In this document: positions 39,466-49,042 of the stretch, one piece after another
Layout of the letters: every line of letters begins with the position of its first letter
Numbering within the stretch: the first letter of the stretch is position 1
NCBI RefSeq assembly: GCF_002954765.1
Contig: NZ_MTPW01000001.1
Location: 372,001 to 436,000 of the forward strand
Length of the DNA: 64,000 nucleotides
Reading direction: 5' to 3'
DNA from: Nonlabens arenilitoris
Lineage (GTDB): Bacteria; Bacteroidota; Bacteroidia; Flavobacteriales; Flavobacteriaceae
Position numbers and translations under genes: made by a program
Notes under the pieces: model-generated
The model's database searches: none
The model's input: only the letters and a program-made list of their open reading frames with translations
What the model was told of the DNA's origin: nothing

Positions 39466-40782
39466 TTAGAGATATTGATTAATAATATTTTCAAAAAGCT
39501 CTTGCTTCCCACTTTTTAAGGATAACTCCCCATTTTCTTGGGCAATGGAATATAAATCTTGAAGTGATAACTTACCAGATTCAAAGTCTTTTCCCTTTCC
39601 TGAATCAAAAGAAGCATAACGTTCTTTTCTTAACTTCTGGTAAGGAGATGAGGTGATAATTTTATCTGCAATTAATAAAGCTCTTGCGAAGGTATCTGCA
39701 CCGCCAATGTGAGCATAAAAAACATCTTCTACATCTGTTGAGTTTCTTCTGATTTTAGCATCAAAATTAATACCTCCTCCTTGTAATCCACCTGCTTCTA
39801 AAAATACTAGCATAGCCTCTGTAGTTTCCTGAATGTTATTAGGAAACTGGTCTGTATCCCAACCATTCTGATAATCACCTCTATTAGCGTCTATGCTTCC
39901 TAACATTCCTGCCTTAGCAGCTACTGTTAATTCATGTTGCATGGTATGCTGTGCTAAAGTCGCATGATTGACTTCAATATTCAATTTAAAATCTTGATCT
40001 AGACCATATTCTTTTAAAAAACCTATTGCGGTTGCACAATCAAAATCGTACTGATGCTTCATAGGTTCCATAGGTTTAGGTTCAATGAAGAAGGTACCTT
40101 TAAATCCTTGAGCGCGTGCATAATCCCTAGCCATAGCTAAAAACTGTCCCATGTGATCTAATTCACGTCCCATATCTGTGTTTAGTAACGACATGTATCC
40201 TTCTCGTCCACCCCAGAAAACGTAATTTTCACCACCTAATTTAATGGTTGCGTCTAAAGCCAATTTAATTTGTCCACCTGCTCTTGCCACCACATCAAAA
40301 TCTGGATTAGTCGATGCACCATTCATATAACGTGGATTAGAAAAACAATTTGCTGTTCCCCACAAAAGTTTTATATCAGTGGCTGCTTGTTTTTCTTTGA
40401 TATAATCTGTAATTGCTGTTAATCTTTTCTCAGACTGGGCAAATGTTGTTCCTTCCTCGATTAAATCATAATCGTGAAAACAGTAATAATCAAATCCCAT
40501 TTTACTCATAAATTCAAAAGCAGCATCTGCTTTATCTTTTGCTGCTTGCAGAGGATCTGACGACTGATCCCAAGGAAAATTTTGAGTTCCTGGACCGAAG
40601 GGATCTCCTCCTTGACCGCAGAAGGTATGCCAATATGCTATAGCAAATTTAAAATGCTCGCGCATGGTTTTACCAGCGACTACTTGATCTGGATTATAAT
40701 ATTTATATGCTAATGGATTATCTGAATCATTTCCTTCAAATTTAATTTTATCTATACCTTTAAAGTATTCTTTATTTGCCAT
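39466..40782 (-). CDS. xylA: Xylose isomerase
   Basis: A 438-residue cytoplasmic enzyme of the long (class II) XylA type. It converts D-xylose to D-xylulose. Hallmarks: [14 protein letters not shown], the catalytic [23 protein letters not shown], the metal-site block [30 protein letters not shown] [15 protein letters not shown], and [19 protein letters not shown]. It lies 171 bp after xylB, with a 12-bp-stem hairpin in that gap, and 64 bp before the symporter gene. Xylose is a component of ulvan (xylose-rhamnose-3-sulfate repeats), which explains its presence here. Confidence 0.97.
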   Translation of the reverse strand: MANKEYFKGIDKIKFEGNDSDNPLAYKYYNPDQVVAGKTMREHFKFAIAYWHTFCGQGGDPFGPGTQNFPWDQSSDPLQAAKDKADAAFEFMSKMGFDYYCFHDYDLIEEGTTFAQSEKRLTAITDYIKEKQAATDIKLLWGTANCFSNPRYMNGASTNPDFDVVARAGGQIKLALDATIKLGGENYVFWGGREGYMSLLNTDMGRELDHMGQFLAMARDYARAQGFKGTFFIEPKPMEPMKHQYDFDCATAIGFLKEYGLDQDFKLNIEVNHATLAQHTMQHELTVAAKAGMLGSIDANRGDYQNGWDTDQFPNNIQETTEAMLVFLEAGGLQGGGINFDAKIRRNSTDVEDVFYAHIGGADTFARALLIADKIITSSPYQKLRKERYASFDSGKGKDFESGKLSLQDLYSIAQENGELSLKSGKQELFENIINQYL

Positions 40783-40877
40783 GACGGTTCAATTTTAGCT
40801 ATTTTGTTGTGGTTATTTATTTTATCTATTACTTGGTCCTGCGATTGTGTTACGGATTGAAGCATTTGTTGAAGCTC

Positions 40878-40910
40878 TTTTTGTGTTGTTGCACTTATAC
40901 AACACAAAAA
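40878..40910. other. Intercistronic hairpin between xylB and xylA
   Basis: A 12-bp perfect inverted repeat TTTTTGTGTTGT/ACAACACAAAAA with a 9-base loop. On the minus strand it is not followed by a T run, so it is probably an mRNA-stability or processing element rather than a terminator. Confidence 0.6.
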
Positions 40911-40953
40911 AGCGACTGTCGTAAGCTCGACAATTTTGATAACACCATTGTTC

Positions 40954-42447
40954 TTACTTATTTAGTATAATTGCTAATTCCTTTTTCCAATTATTGTAAG
41001 CTCTTAAGTATTTTAATTTTTCTTTTGATGGCTTATAAGTCATCCTGTAATCATTAGTCATAATCATTTTTCCAAAGGTTTCAAAATCACCTTTGTGTAG
41101 ATGCGCTGCTCTGGCTGCCCCTATAGCACCAGTCGTATCGTAAATTTCTATTTCCTTTTCTAACAAACTAGATACTGTATTTGCAAATATCTCTGAACGA
41201 AATAAATTATCATTTCCAGCTCTTATGACACTAGGTTTAATACTATCTGAGGTCATTATTTCCATACCATAAACAAATGAGAAGGCTATTCCTTCTAGAG
41301 CTGCTCTACACATGTGACCTTTATGATGGTTATTAAAATTTATATTTAAAATATGCGTCCCAATTTGTTTATTATTAAGCATACGTTCTGCACCATTTCC
41401 AAATGGTATCACACAGACGCCATCTGAACCAATAGGTATTTGTGAAGACAGATTATTCATTTCTTCATATGAATCAACGGAAAGGTTATTTAACAACCAG
41501 CGATACTGAATACCAGCACCGTTAATATTTAATAGCTTACCAATAGTTTTATTTTCTTTTGAATAATTGACGTGCGCAAAATTATTAAGGCGCGTACTTT
41601 CCTGACCTGATAAGTTTTTTGTAACGGCATAAACAACTCCAGATGTCCCGCCTGTTGCGGCAATTTCTCCTGGTTGCAATACATTTAAGGATAAAGCATT
41701 ATTAGGCTGGTCACCTGCTCTATAGTAGATAGGTGTACCTACAGCTAGTCCACTTTCAGACGCTCCTTTTTCATCTACTAAGGACTGTACGCCAAAGGTT
41801 TCTACGATATCTGGAACTAGGGCTTTATCTATATTATAGTGTTCTAAAAGAAAGTCTGCAACGGAATCATTTTTAAAATCCCAAAAAACACCTTCTGATA
41901 ATCCTGAAACAGTCGTGTTTATGGTATTTGAAAACCTGAAAGCTATATAATCGCCTGGTAACATAAATTTATAGGTTTTATCATATATGTCTGGTTCATG
42001 ATCTTTTACCCATTTTAATTTTGAGGCGGTAAAATTTGCTGGTGAATTTAAGAGATGCGTGGTGCATTTATCAACTCCTATATTTCTGAACGCATTCTCA
42101 CCTATTTGTACGGCTCTACTATCGCACCAGATAATGCTCTGACGAAGTAAATCACCATGCTTATTAATTAACACTAGACCGTGCATTTGATAAGATATAC
42201 CGATGCCTTTAATTTGAGTTTCACTGATATTATTTTCTTTTTTCACCCGTTTAATACCTGTACATATGTATTGCCACCAATCCAATGGGTTTTGCTCTGC
42301 CCATCCATTTTCGTGAGCTAACATGCTCATTTCTTCTTTAGGTTCCTGTACTACCGCTAAACTTTTACCAGACTCTACTTCTACTAAAGCAACTTTTATG
42401 GTGGAACTTCCTATATCTAGCCCTACGTAATAATTCATTTTATTCAT
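40954..42447 (-). CDS. xylB: Xylulokinase, FGGY family
   Basis: A 497-residue cytoplasmic kinase that phosphorylates D-xylulose to xylulose 5-phosphate for the pentose phosphate pathway. FGGY features: the phosphate-binding start YYVGLDIGSSTIKVALV, GWAEQNPLDWW, GISYQMHGLVLIN, SIIWCDSRA, the catalytic-region YRAGDQPNNALSLN, and ATGGTSGVVYAV. The ATG overlaps the stop of the GH2 gene by four bases (ATGA), which indicates translational coupling. Its pairing with xylA and the symporter supports xylulose as substrate over other FGGY sugars. Confidence 0.93.
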   Translation of the reverse strand: MNKMNYYVGLDIGSSTIKVALVEVESGKSLAVVQEPKEEMSMLAHENGWAEQNPLDWWQYICTGIKRVKKENNISETQIKGIGISYQMHGLVLINKHGDLLRQSIIWCDSRAVQIGENAFRNIGVDKCTTHLLNSPANFTASKLKWVKDHEPDIYDKTYKFMLPGDYIAFRFSNTINTTVSGLSEGVFWDFKNDSVADFLLEHYNIDKALVPDIVETFGVQSLVDEKGASESGLAVGTPIYYRAGDQPNNALSLNVLQPGEIAATGGTSGVVYAVTKNLSGQESTRLNNFAHVNYSKENKTIGKLLNINGAGIQYRWLLNNLSVDSYEEMNNLSSQIPIGSDGVCVIPFGNGAERMLNNKQIGTHILNINFNNHHKGHMCRAALEGIAFSFVYGMEIMTSDSIKPSVIRAGNDNLFRSEIFANTVSSLLEKEIEIYDTTGAIGAARAAHLHKGDFETFGKMIMTNDYRMTYKPSKEKLKYLRAYNNWKKELAIILNK

Positions 42448-45400
42448 TTCGATTTCTTAGCTAATACAGTGTACATTCTACTATTTGGCGATACATCTCT
42501 ATCACTATTACCAGCCATAATGACACTTTCACCTTTGACTGCTTTTCTATAAAAAATAGACATTTTCACTTTCTCTACATTTATATCATCACCAGTATCT
42601 CTAAAATCTTCTATAAGAAATTGCGGTCTTGGTACTGTATCATCATGCAATACATAGATATCCATATTTGTACCAGCAATAAATTGTAGTAAATCTCTAG
42701 CCCAGTAACCTTTATCAGAATTAGGTGTCCTAATATATTCGGCACCTCTTAAGTATTGGGGCACCACGGTGTAATTCTTTTCCATATCAGTATAGGCCTT
42801 TTTTCCCCAATGCATATTAGTGCGCAAGATTGCCTTACCATCACCTGTATAGCTAAAATTTGTAAATAACTTACTTCTATTAGTTTCACCAGGAATATAT
42901 TCCGGTATTTCTGGAGTATGAGCTGGCATAGGTTCATTAACAAGCACCTTGTCACATACCTGAGGCTGTTGTGTAGTTAACCCGTGTATAAGAGCTACAG
43001 AATTTGATACTAATTCTATCTTAGAAGCAGGCAAGCCTTCTTTAGTAGCAGTAATTGTAACTGTTCCTGCTTTTAAAAGTGAACGTATGGCAACACGATT
43101 GATACCTGCTTCAATATCTAGAAATAAATGATTAGTTGAATTTTCTTTACCACTGTTATATCCACCACGCCAAATGGCTGGACCTTCAATGGTGAAATTT
43201 ACGCGGCCTGTTGCTAGTGGACATCTTCTTCCAGCGGCATCTAATACTTCAATATCGAGTAAGGCAATGTCTGAACCATCTGCTTGCCATCCTTTAGGTC
43301 CAGTAATGGGTGTTAGTTTTAAAGCTACAGGTTGTCCTGCTGTTTCTTTAGTTTGTGAAGTACGAACTTTATCATCTATAATTCCTTCAGCCCTAATGTT
43401 ACCAGCTTCCCATTCCACATCCTTGAACGTGTATATGTATCCGCTTTCAGGTATATTCTCTTCTCCTATCAAATTATTATTCACGTATAATTTTACAGCA
43501 GCGGTATTTGAAACCACAAAGATGTCTTTTTTTGTTCCTTCTTCATAATTCCAATGACCTACAATATGCACTTGAGGTTCTGGTCGCCACATGGCTTTTG
43601 TGGTATAAAATGCTTCCTTAGGCAAACGAACTGCATCCACCTCTCCACTTGCTCTTGTGACTTCAGTCTGGCTGCGGCCTCCATGCGTGCCATCAGAAAA
43701 AATCCAATTTGCACCACCCACATGATAGGCTTTTCTACCCATTTTATCCCACCAATGCTCTACTTGTCTAACAGCATATTCTTCTGAAGTTATTTTGTAA
43801 GTGTTCTTTTTAATGTTAGGATGACTAAAGAAATTATCATCTGGAGAATATTTATCCCAAATACGTCTAGGCGCTTCTTCTCGCATGTATTCGCTTTCTA
43901 TAATTGGTAGATTTGGATATTCTCGTTCCCAACCTTCTGTTCCTATCTCAATAGATACGTAGTTTTCAGAATCTGTTTTAACATCGGCTCTTCTATTACC
44001 CATTAATCGTTTTCCATTAGGGTCGAAAGTATTAATGACTTCTAAAATTTCTTTATAGTGTGCGGCACTTTCTGCCCAGTTACCACCTTCCCAAATCAAA
44101 ATTGATGGATGATTCCTGTAATACACAATCATATCTCTAAATGCGGCAATTCTAATATCCCATGTTTCTCCTTCATCTTCAGACTCACCACTTACTCCGG
44201 GCATTAAGTTTACGAAGCCATATTTATCTCCCATTGTCACTTCGGCTGGTGAGCCTGCGCAATGTCCCCAACGAATAAAATTGCCACCTGCTTCATCCAT
44301 TAATTGAAAGGTATGCTCACGCAACCAATCTGGTAATGCCGCGCCAAGTCCTGCCCAAGCATTTGTAGGTTTCTGTCCCCAACCATGTAATTTAACATAT
44401 TCACCGTTATTGAAAAAACCTTTGTCTTTATGAAATTCGAAACTGCGTATTCCTAATGGTGTTTCATAGGTATCAACAATTTTATTATTGTCTTTTATTA
44501 CAGTTAACACCTTGTACATATATGGATGTCTTGTGTACCATAGATTAGGATTAGTAAGATTAGTATTCATTGATACAATATATTTCTCTCCTATACCAAA
44601 AGTTTTTTTAGTTGTTACTTTCTTAACGATTTCTCCATCGTTATCAATAATTTGCGCTTCTAAGATTATCGTTTTCTCTACACTTGTATCATTTTGAATT
44701 TCAGTATTAATAAAAATTTCTGCGTTTTCAGCACTAATATTTTCTGCGTATACATATGTGCCCACCGTTTTTAAATTATCATAAAGCGGTAATGTAATAT
44801 GAAGCGGGTTCATGACATGAAGGAATACGTTTCTGTAAATCCCACCATGAGTGGGATGCCAATGTTCATGATTCCAAACCAATGGAAAGTTATCTCTAAA
44901 ATGATTACCTCGATCATTATTAACCTTAACGGCTATAACATTATCTTTATCGCCATACTTAATGTAAGGAGTTAAGTCAAAACCGAATGGAATAAATCCA
45001 GTTTGATTCTGACCGATATGGATTCCATTAATATAAACGTCTGCAATTTGTCTCACAGACTCAAATTCAATAAATACTTTTTTTCCTTTATCAGATGATG
45101 GTAGCTTAAAATGCTTGCGGTACCATACGGTTCCTCGCCACTGATTTTCTTCACCGTCATGATGACCAAGACTATAATCGTCAAAAGTATCGACGTCATT
45201 AAAGGTATGCGGACAGCTTATAACAGACCAAGATTCATCATTGAAATTTGCTAACTCAGCGTTTTCAGGATTTTCTTGAATGAATTTCCAATCTAAATTA
45301 AAATTGTATTTTGTTCTACTATCACTATTCAAAATGTCATTACTACTAGATAGAGAATCCTTAAAATCACAACCTAAAAAGACGAATAAACATATTAATA

Positions 45401-45449
45401 GCGTAAAAAAGTGTTTTAATTTCAATTCGTTCAGGTATTTAGTTATCAC
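42444..45449 (-). CDS. GH2-family glycoside hydrolase, lipoprotein, atypical acid/base position
   Basis: A 1,001-residue protein; the chosen start is GTG (MITKYLNELK) and the lipobox is FLGC near residue 26. GH2 order: sugar-binding jelly roll (NLDWKFIQENPENAE, GTVWYRKHFKLP, VYINGIHIGQNQTGF), Ig-like domain, TIM barrel (HGWGQKPTNAWAGLG), then C-terminal sandwich domains. The nucleophile candidate is Glu520 in IIESEYMREE. At the usual acid/base site (I-W-x-x-G-N-E) this protein reads HPSILIWEGGNW, with Trp458 where Glu is expected. Either a neighbouring Glu (454 or 460) acts, or the mechanism differs. It heads an operon with xylB (4-bp overlap) and xylA, so a xylose- or uronate-releasing role is inferred. 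Confidence 0.82.
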   Translation of the reverse strand: MITKYLNELKLKHFFTLLICLFVFLGCDFKDSLSSSNDILNSDSRTKYNFNLDWKFIQENPENAELANFNDESWSVISCPHTFNDVDTFDDYSLGHHDGEENQWRGTVWYRKHFKLPSSDKGKKVFIEFESVRQIADVYINGIHIGQNQTGFIPFGFDLTPYIKYGDKDNVIAVKVNNDRGNHFRDNFPLVWNHEHWHPTHGGIYRNVFLHVMNPLHITLPLYDNLKTVGTYVYAENISAENAEIFINTEIQNDTSVEKTIILEAQIIDNDGEIVKKVTTKKTFGIGEKYIVSMNTNLTNPNLWYTRHPYMYKVLTVIKDNNKIVDTYETPLGIRSFEFHKDKGFFNNGEYVKLHGWGQKPTNAWAGLGAALPDWLREHTFQLMDEAGGNFIRWGHCAGSPAEVTMGDKYGFVNLMPGVSGESEDEGETWDIRIAAFRDMIVYYRNHPSILIWEGGNWAESAAHYKEILEVINTFDPNGKRLMGNRRADVKTDSENYVSIEIGTEGWEREYPNLPIIESEYMREEAPRRIWDKYSPDDNFFSHPNIKKNTYKITSEEYAVRQVEHWWDKMGRKAYHVGGANWIFSDGTHGGRSQTEVTRASGEVDAVRLPKEAFYTTKAMWRPEPQVHIVGHWNYEEGTKKDIFVVSNTAAVKLYVNNNLIGEENIPESGYIYTFKDVEWEAGNIRAEGIIDDKVRTSQTKETAGQPVALKLTPITGPKGWQADGSDIALLDIEVLDAAGRRCPLATGRVNFTIEGPAIWRGGYNSGKENSTNHLFLDIEAGINRVAIRSLLKAGTVTITATKEGLPASKIELVSNSVALIHGLTTQQPQVCDKVLVNEPMPAHTPEIPEYIPGETNRSKLFTNFSYTGDGKAILRTNMHWGKKAYTDMEKNYTVVPQYLRGAEYIRTPNSDKGYWARDLLQFIAGTNMDIYVLHDDTVPRPQFLIEDFRDTGDDINVEKVKMSIFYRKAVKGESVIMAGNSDRDVSPNSRMYTVLAKKSK

Positions 45450-45479
45450 AACGCATTCAATGAATTACGATCTTGTATA

Positions 45480-45524
45480 CAAGGATATAAATTAACATGT
45501 ATACTTATGTCCTGCACTATACTG
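45480..45524 (-). promoter_or_regulatory. PUL operator plus -7 box upstream of GH2-xyl operon
   Basis: Read towards GH2: CAGTATA-GTG-CAGGACA (45508-45524), then 20 bp, then TATCCTTG (45480-45487), one mismatch from TAnnTTTG. Predicted start of transcription is about 24 bp before the GTG at 45449. Confidence 0.82.
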
Positions 45525-45594
45525 TTTGTAAAGTAGAGTCTAATCAGTTATTAAAAATTCTAAAGCGCATTTCCTTAATTTCACTGTACTAAAT

Positions 45595-45640
45595 CAGTAT
45601 AGCACAGGACAGAACAACTACTATAACTACGTTACTTTTG
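45595..45640 (+). promoter_or_regulatory. PUL operator plus perfect -7 box upstream of uxaC
   Basis: CAGTATA-GCA-CAGGACA (45595-45611), then 21 bp, then TACTTTTG (45633-45640), a perfect TAnnTTTG. It is divergent from the GH2 promoter, with the two operators 70 bp apart. Confidence 0.85.
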
Positions 45641-45661
45641 TCTAGGTATGTGGCTAGTTAA

Positions 45662-47092
45662 ATGCACCATAAATTGATAAAAACATCTAAAATGGAATCC
45701 TTTATTAACGATAATTTTCTTTTACAAAGTAAATTTGCTAAAACGCTATACCACGATTATGCTAAAGCACTTCCTATCATAGATTATCACAATCATTTAT
45801 CTCCTCAACAAATAGCAGATAACACCACATTTGATAATATTACCCAAGTATGGCTTTATGGAGATCATTATAAATGGCGCGCTATGCGTACTTATGGCAT
45901 TCACGAAGATTATATTACTGGTAACGCACCTGATAAGGATAAATTTTTAAAATGGGCAGAGGTGGTTCCTTACACCATGCGAAACCCACTATATCACTGG
46001 ACACATCTTGAGTTACAGCGTTATTTTGGGATTGACGATTTATTATCGCCTAAAACAGCCACCGCTATATGGGATAAAACATCTTCAATTTTAAAGCAAT
46101 CGTCACATTCTTCTAATGGATTATTGAAACTAATGAATGTTGAATCTTTATGCACTACAGACGACCCTACTGATGATTTAAAATATCATAGAGTAATTAA
46201 AAAAGATAGCTCTAGAGTAAAAACACTGCCTACATTTAGACCAGATAAGGCTTTTGCGATAGAAAATGGTCAGGAATACATCGATTATTTATCGCTACTA
46301 TCAGACGCTTCAGGGATTGAAATCACGACATATTCAGATTTAATTAATGCCTTGCAACATCGCGTGAATTTTTTCCATGAAAATGGTTGTAGGTTGTCAG
46401 ATCATGGTCTTGAACAATTGTATGTGGTGGACGGTGAGTTTAATGTTGATTCCGCTTTCGCGAAAGCGTTACAAAAACAATCTCTATCACTAAGCGAGGT
46501 GCAATCCTTTAAAGCAACCACCATGCGTGAACTAGGCAAAATGTACCACCAAAAAGGATGGACACAACAATTACACTTAGGCCCTATAAGAAATAACAAC
46601 AAACGTCTATTAAAGGAATTAGGTCCAGATACTGGATTTGACTCCATAGGCGATTTTTCACAAGCGGTAGGTTTAAGCAATTTTTTAAACACTTTAGATA
46701 GCACAAATCAATTAACTAAGACCATAGTGTATAACTTAAATCCTGCTGACAATGAGATTTTTGCAACCATGGTAGGGAATTTTAATGATGGATCCATAAA
46801 GGGTAAAGTACAATATGGTAGCGCGTGGTGGTTCCTAGATCAAAAGGATGGAATGGAAAAACAAATTAACACACTGTCTAACCAAGGATTGTTGAGCTGT
46901 TTTGTGGGAATGCTTACAGATTCTCGTAGTTTTTTATCCTTTCCTAGACATGAGTATTTTAGAAGAATACTTTGTAATCTCATAGGAAACGATGTTGCAA
47001 ATTGTGAGTTGCCACATGACGAGGAACATTTAGGGAAGATAGTGAGTGATATTTGCTATCATAATGCAAAGAATTACTTCCAATTTGAATAA
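45662..47092 (+). CDS. uxaC: Glucuronate isomerase
   Basis: A 476-residue cytoplasmic enzyme of the amidohydrolase-related UxaC family. It converts D-glucuronate to D-fructuronate, the first step of glucuronate use. Signatures: the metal-binding PIIDYHNHLSPQQIAD near the N-terminus, DHYKWRAMRTYGI, SLCTTDDPTDDL, LRPTFRPD-type TLPTFRPDKAF, and the end block LSFPRHEYFRRILCNLIG. Start at 45662 or Met11 (45692) are both possible; the predicted transcription start near 45647 allows either. It contains a perfect copy of the iterated palindrome encoding SAFAKAL. It begins an operon with the oxidoreductase (1 bp gap) and the epimerase. Confidence 0.96.
   Translation: MHHKLIKTSKMESFINDNFLLQSKFAKTLYHDYAKALPIIDYHNHLSPQQIADNTTFDNITQVWLYGDHYKWRAMRTYGIHEDYITGNAPDKDKFLKWAEVVPYTMRNPLYHWTHLELQRYFGIDDLLSPKTATAIWDKTSSILKQSSHSSNGLLKLMNVESLCTTDDPTDDLKYHRVIKKDSSRVKTLPTFRPDKAFAIENGQEYIDYLSLLSDASGIEITTYSDLINALQHRVNFFHENGCRLSDHGLEQLYVVDGEFNVDSAFAKALQKQSLSLSEVQSFKATTMRELGKMYHQKGWTQQLHLGPIRNNNKRLLKELGPDTGFDSIGDFSQAVGLSNFLNTLDSTNQLTKTIVYNLNPADNEIFATMVGNFNDGSIKGKVQYGSAWWFLDQKDGMEKQINTLSNQGLLSCFVGMLTDSRSFLSFPRHEYFRRILCNLIGNDVANCELPHDEEHLGKIVSDICYHNAKNYFQFE
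46453..46468. repeat. Iterated 16-bp palindrome inside uxaC
   Basis: Perfect CGCTTTCGCGAAAGCG within the coding sequence, read as part of SAFAKAL. Confidence 0.85.
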
Positions 47093-47093
47093 T

Positions 47094-48074
47094 ATGGAAT
47101 CTGTAAACTGGGGAATTATAGGTTGTGGAGACGTTACTGAGGTAAAAAGCGGACCTGCTTTTTATAAAGTAAAAGATTCTAAGTTAATCGCAGTGATGCG
47201 CAGGAACGCAAGTAAGGCAGAAGATTATGCAAAAAGACATCATGTTCTCTTATGGTACGATAATGCAAATGACTTACTACATAATGATGACATTAATGCG
47301 ATTTACATTGCAACACCACCTTCTAGCCATTTAGAATATGCTTTAAAAGTTTTGAAATGCAACAAAAATGTGTATTTAGAAAAGCCCATGGCATTAAATT
47401 CCATAGAAGCGCAACAAATAGTTGACGCACTCCATAAAAGTACTGCTAAGCTAACTATTGCACATTATAGAAGACAACTGCCTATGTTTTTAAAAGTAAA
47501 GCAACTTATCGATGATGCTGTTATAGGAAAAATAAGATGTGCAGAGATAACATTATTACAGCCTTTAAAAACAAATATAGTAGCATATACGGAAAACGAC
47601 TGGCGTACTAACAAAACTATTTCTGGCGGAGGCCTTTTTCATGATTTAGCTCCTCACCAGTTAGATTTAATTTACTATCTACTGGGTGATTATGAATATG
47701 CTCATGGATTTGCAATGAACCAAAGTAAAGTTAATGATACTGATGATGTTGTAAATGGAATTATTCAACTTTATAATGGAATTCAAGTTAGAGCTTTGTG
47801 GGCTTTTAATATCGATGAATACTCTCAAAAAGATGAGTTGATGATATACGGTAGTTTAGGAAATATAAAACTTTCTATTTTTGGGAATCAAGTTGAAATC
47901 AACAAAAATGGCCAGATAGAACTTTTAACTTTTGAGCATCCTGAACATATTCAACAGCCCATGATAGAATCCACCGTAAATTATTTTTTAGGAAAGCAAG
48001 ATAATCCTTGCCCAGCTATTGAAGGATTAAAAATTATGGAGCTTATGGACTTATTAACTATTTCAAATGGTTAA
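47094..48074 (+). CDS. Gfo/Idh/MocA-family NAD(P)-dependent oxidoreductase
   Basis: A 326-residue protein from the chosen start (MESVNWGIIG), which is 1 bp after the uxaC stop; an open frame from 47046 overlaps uxaC and is not used. The Rossmann start NWGIIGCGDVTEVKSGPAF, the family motif VYLEKPMALNS and the GGGLFHDLAPHQLDLIYYLLG block place it firmly in the Gfo/Idh/MocA family. It is cytoplasmic. Members oxidise or epimerise sugars, inositols and uronates. Its place between uxaC and the epimerase suggests a uronate substrate. L-iduronate, an ulvan component with no dedicated pathway gene visible here, is a possibility; that is inference only. Confidence 0.82.
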   Translation: MESVNWGIIGCGDVTEVKSGPAFYKVKDSKLIAVMRRNASKAEDYAKRHHVLLWYDNANDLLHNDDINAIYIATPPSSHLEYALKVLKCNKNVYLEKPMALNSIEAQQIVDALHKSTAKLTIAHYRRQLPMFLKVKQLIDDAVIGKIRCAEITLLQPLKTNIVAYTENDWRTNKTISGGGLFHDLAPHQLDLIYYLLGDYEYAHGFAMNQSKVNDTDDVVNGIIQLYNGIQVRALWAFNIDEYSQKDELMIYGSLGNIKLSIFGNQVEINKNGQIELLTFEHPEHIQQPMIESTVNYFLGKQDNPCPAIEGLKIMELMDLLTISNG

Positions 48075-48100
48075 CTTCAAATTTTCTCAAAATTAGGTTT

Positions 48101-49000
48101 ATGTATATAATTGAACATGATGAGAATACAGATACAAATCAAGTTATACTAGAGAACTACAGCGGTTCATCTCAGGCGATATTACTATTGAATGAAGGCG
48201 CTAGAGTTCAACGATTAAAACTTGATAATATCTCATTAATAGAAGATTTATCACCATTGAAGTATGCTGATACTTACGCATCATCAGTTTTATTCCCTTT
48301 TGCTAACAGGATAAAAGATGGATCCTATAGTTTTAACGGAAAACAATATCAATTAGATATTAATCATGAAAGTGAAAACAACGCAATTCATGGGTTCATC
48401 TATAATAAGGAATTTGAAATAGTTAATAGAAATACTTCTGAATATGAGGCATCAGTTACTTTAGAATATGAAGAGAATCAATGGACAAAAGGTTTTCCTT
48501 ACACCTATAAGGTTCAATTGATTTATACATTAAGAGAAAGTGGATTAGACTTAAAAGTTGTAGTTAAAAATACAGATTCAACGGCTTTTCCTTTTACTAT
48601 AGGCTGGCATCCCTACTTTACAAGTAAAGATTTATATAATAGTACAGTACAAATTGAATGTGATAAAAAAGTAATTCTGGGTGATAGATTGATTACTACT
48701 GGTACTGAAGTTTATCCTAGAAATGAAAATATTCAAATTAAAAATAATTTACTGGATGACTGTTTTATTTTAAACTCTAATAAAATTGAGTTTTTTACAC
48801 CTGAATACGATATGCAAATCATCTCTTCTTCACCCAACACGTATTTACAACTTTATACACCACCTAAAACAAATAGAATAGCAATAGAACCCACTACAGG
48901 GATTTCTGATAGCTTTAATAACAAAATAGGACTAGAAGTTCTTGGACCCGATAAATCGTATACTATTAATTGGAATATTTTATTAAAATCAAAACACTAG
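48101..49000 (+). CDS. Aldose 1-epimerase (GalM-like mutarotase)
   Basis: A 299-residue cytoplasmic protein without a signal peptide. Aldose-epimerase features: FPFANRIKDGSYSFNGKQYQ, AIHGFIYNKEFEI with the first catalytic-site His, FTIGWHPYFTS with the second, and AIEPTTGISD near the end containing the catalytic-base Glu. It interconverts sugar anomers; in this operon the natural substrates would be xylose or uronates. It lies 26 bp after the oxidoreductase and is the last gene of the plus-strand operon. Confidence 0.88.
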   Translation: MYIIEHDENTDTNQVILENYSGSSQAILLLNEGARVQRLKLDNISLIEDLSPLKYADTYASSVLFPFANRIKDGSYSFNGKQYQLDINHESENNAIHGFIYNKEFEIVNRNTSEYEASVTLEYEENQWTKGFPYTYKVQLIYTLRESGLDLKVVVKNTDSTAFPFTIGWHPYFTSKDLYNSTVQIECDKKVILGDRLITTGTEVYPRNENIQIKNNLLDDCFILNSNKIEFFTPEYDMQIISSSPNTYLQLYTPPKTNRIAIEPTTGISDSFNNKIGLEVLGPDKSYTINWNILLKSKH

Positions 49001-49042
49001 TCCTAATACATGGTTAGTTAACCATACGTCATAAAATTTCAA

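Noticed and set aside
40835-40851. Possible PUL operator between xylB and xylA
   Set aside because: A single half-site; the second half and the -7 box are absent.
43174-43548. 124-residue open frame opposite the GH2 gene
   Set aside because: Shadow of GH2 coding sequence; composition and motifs do not suggest a real protein.
49010-49025. Inverted repeat ATGGTTAGTTAACCAT between converging operons
   Set aside because: A hairpin is possible but there is no T run on either strand, so I do not call it a terminator.
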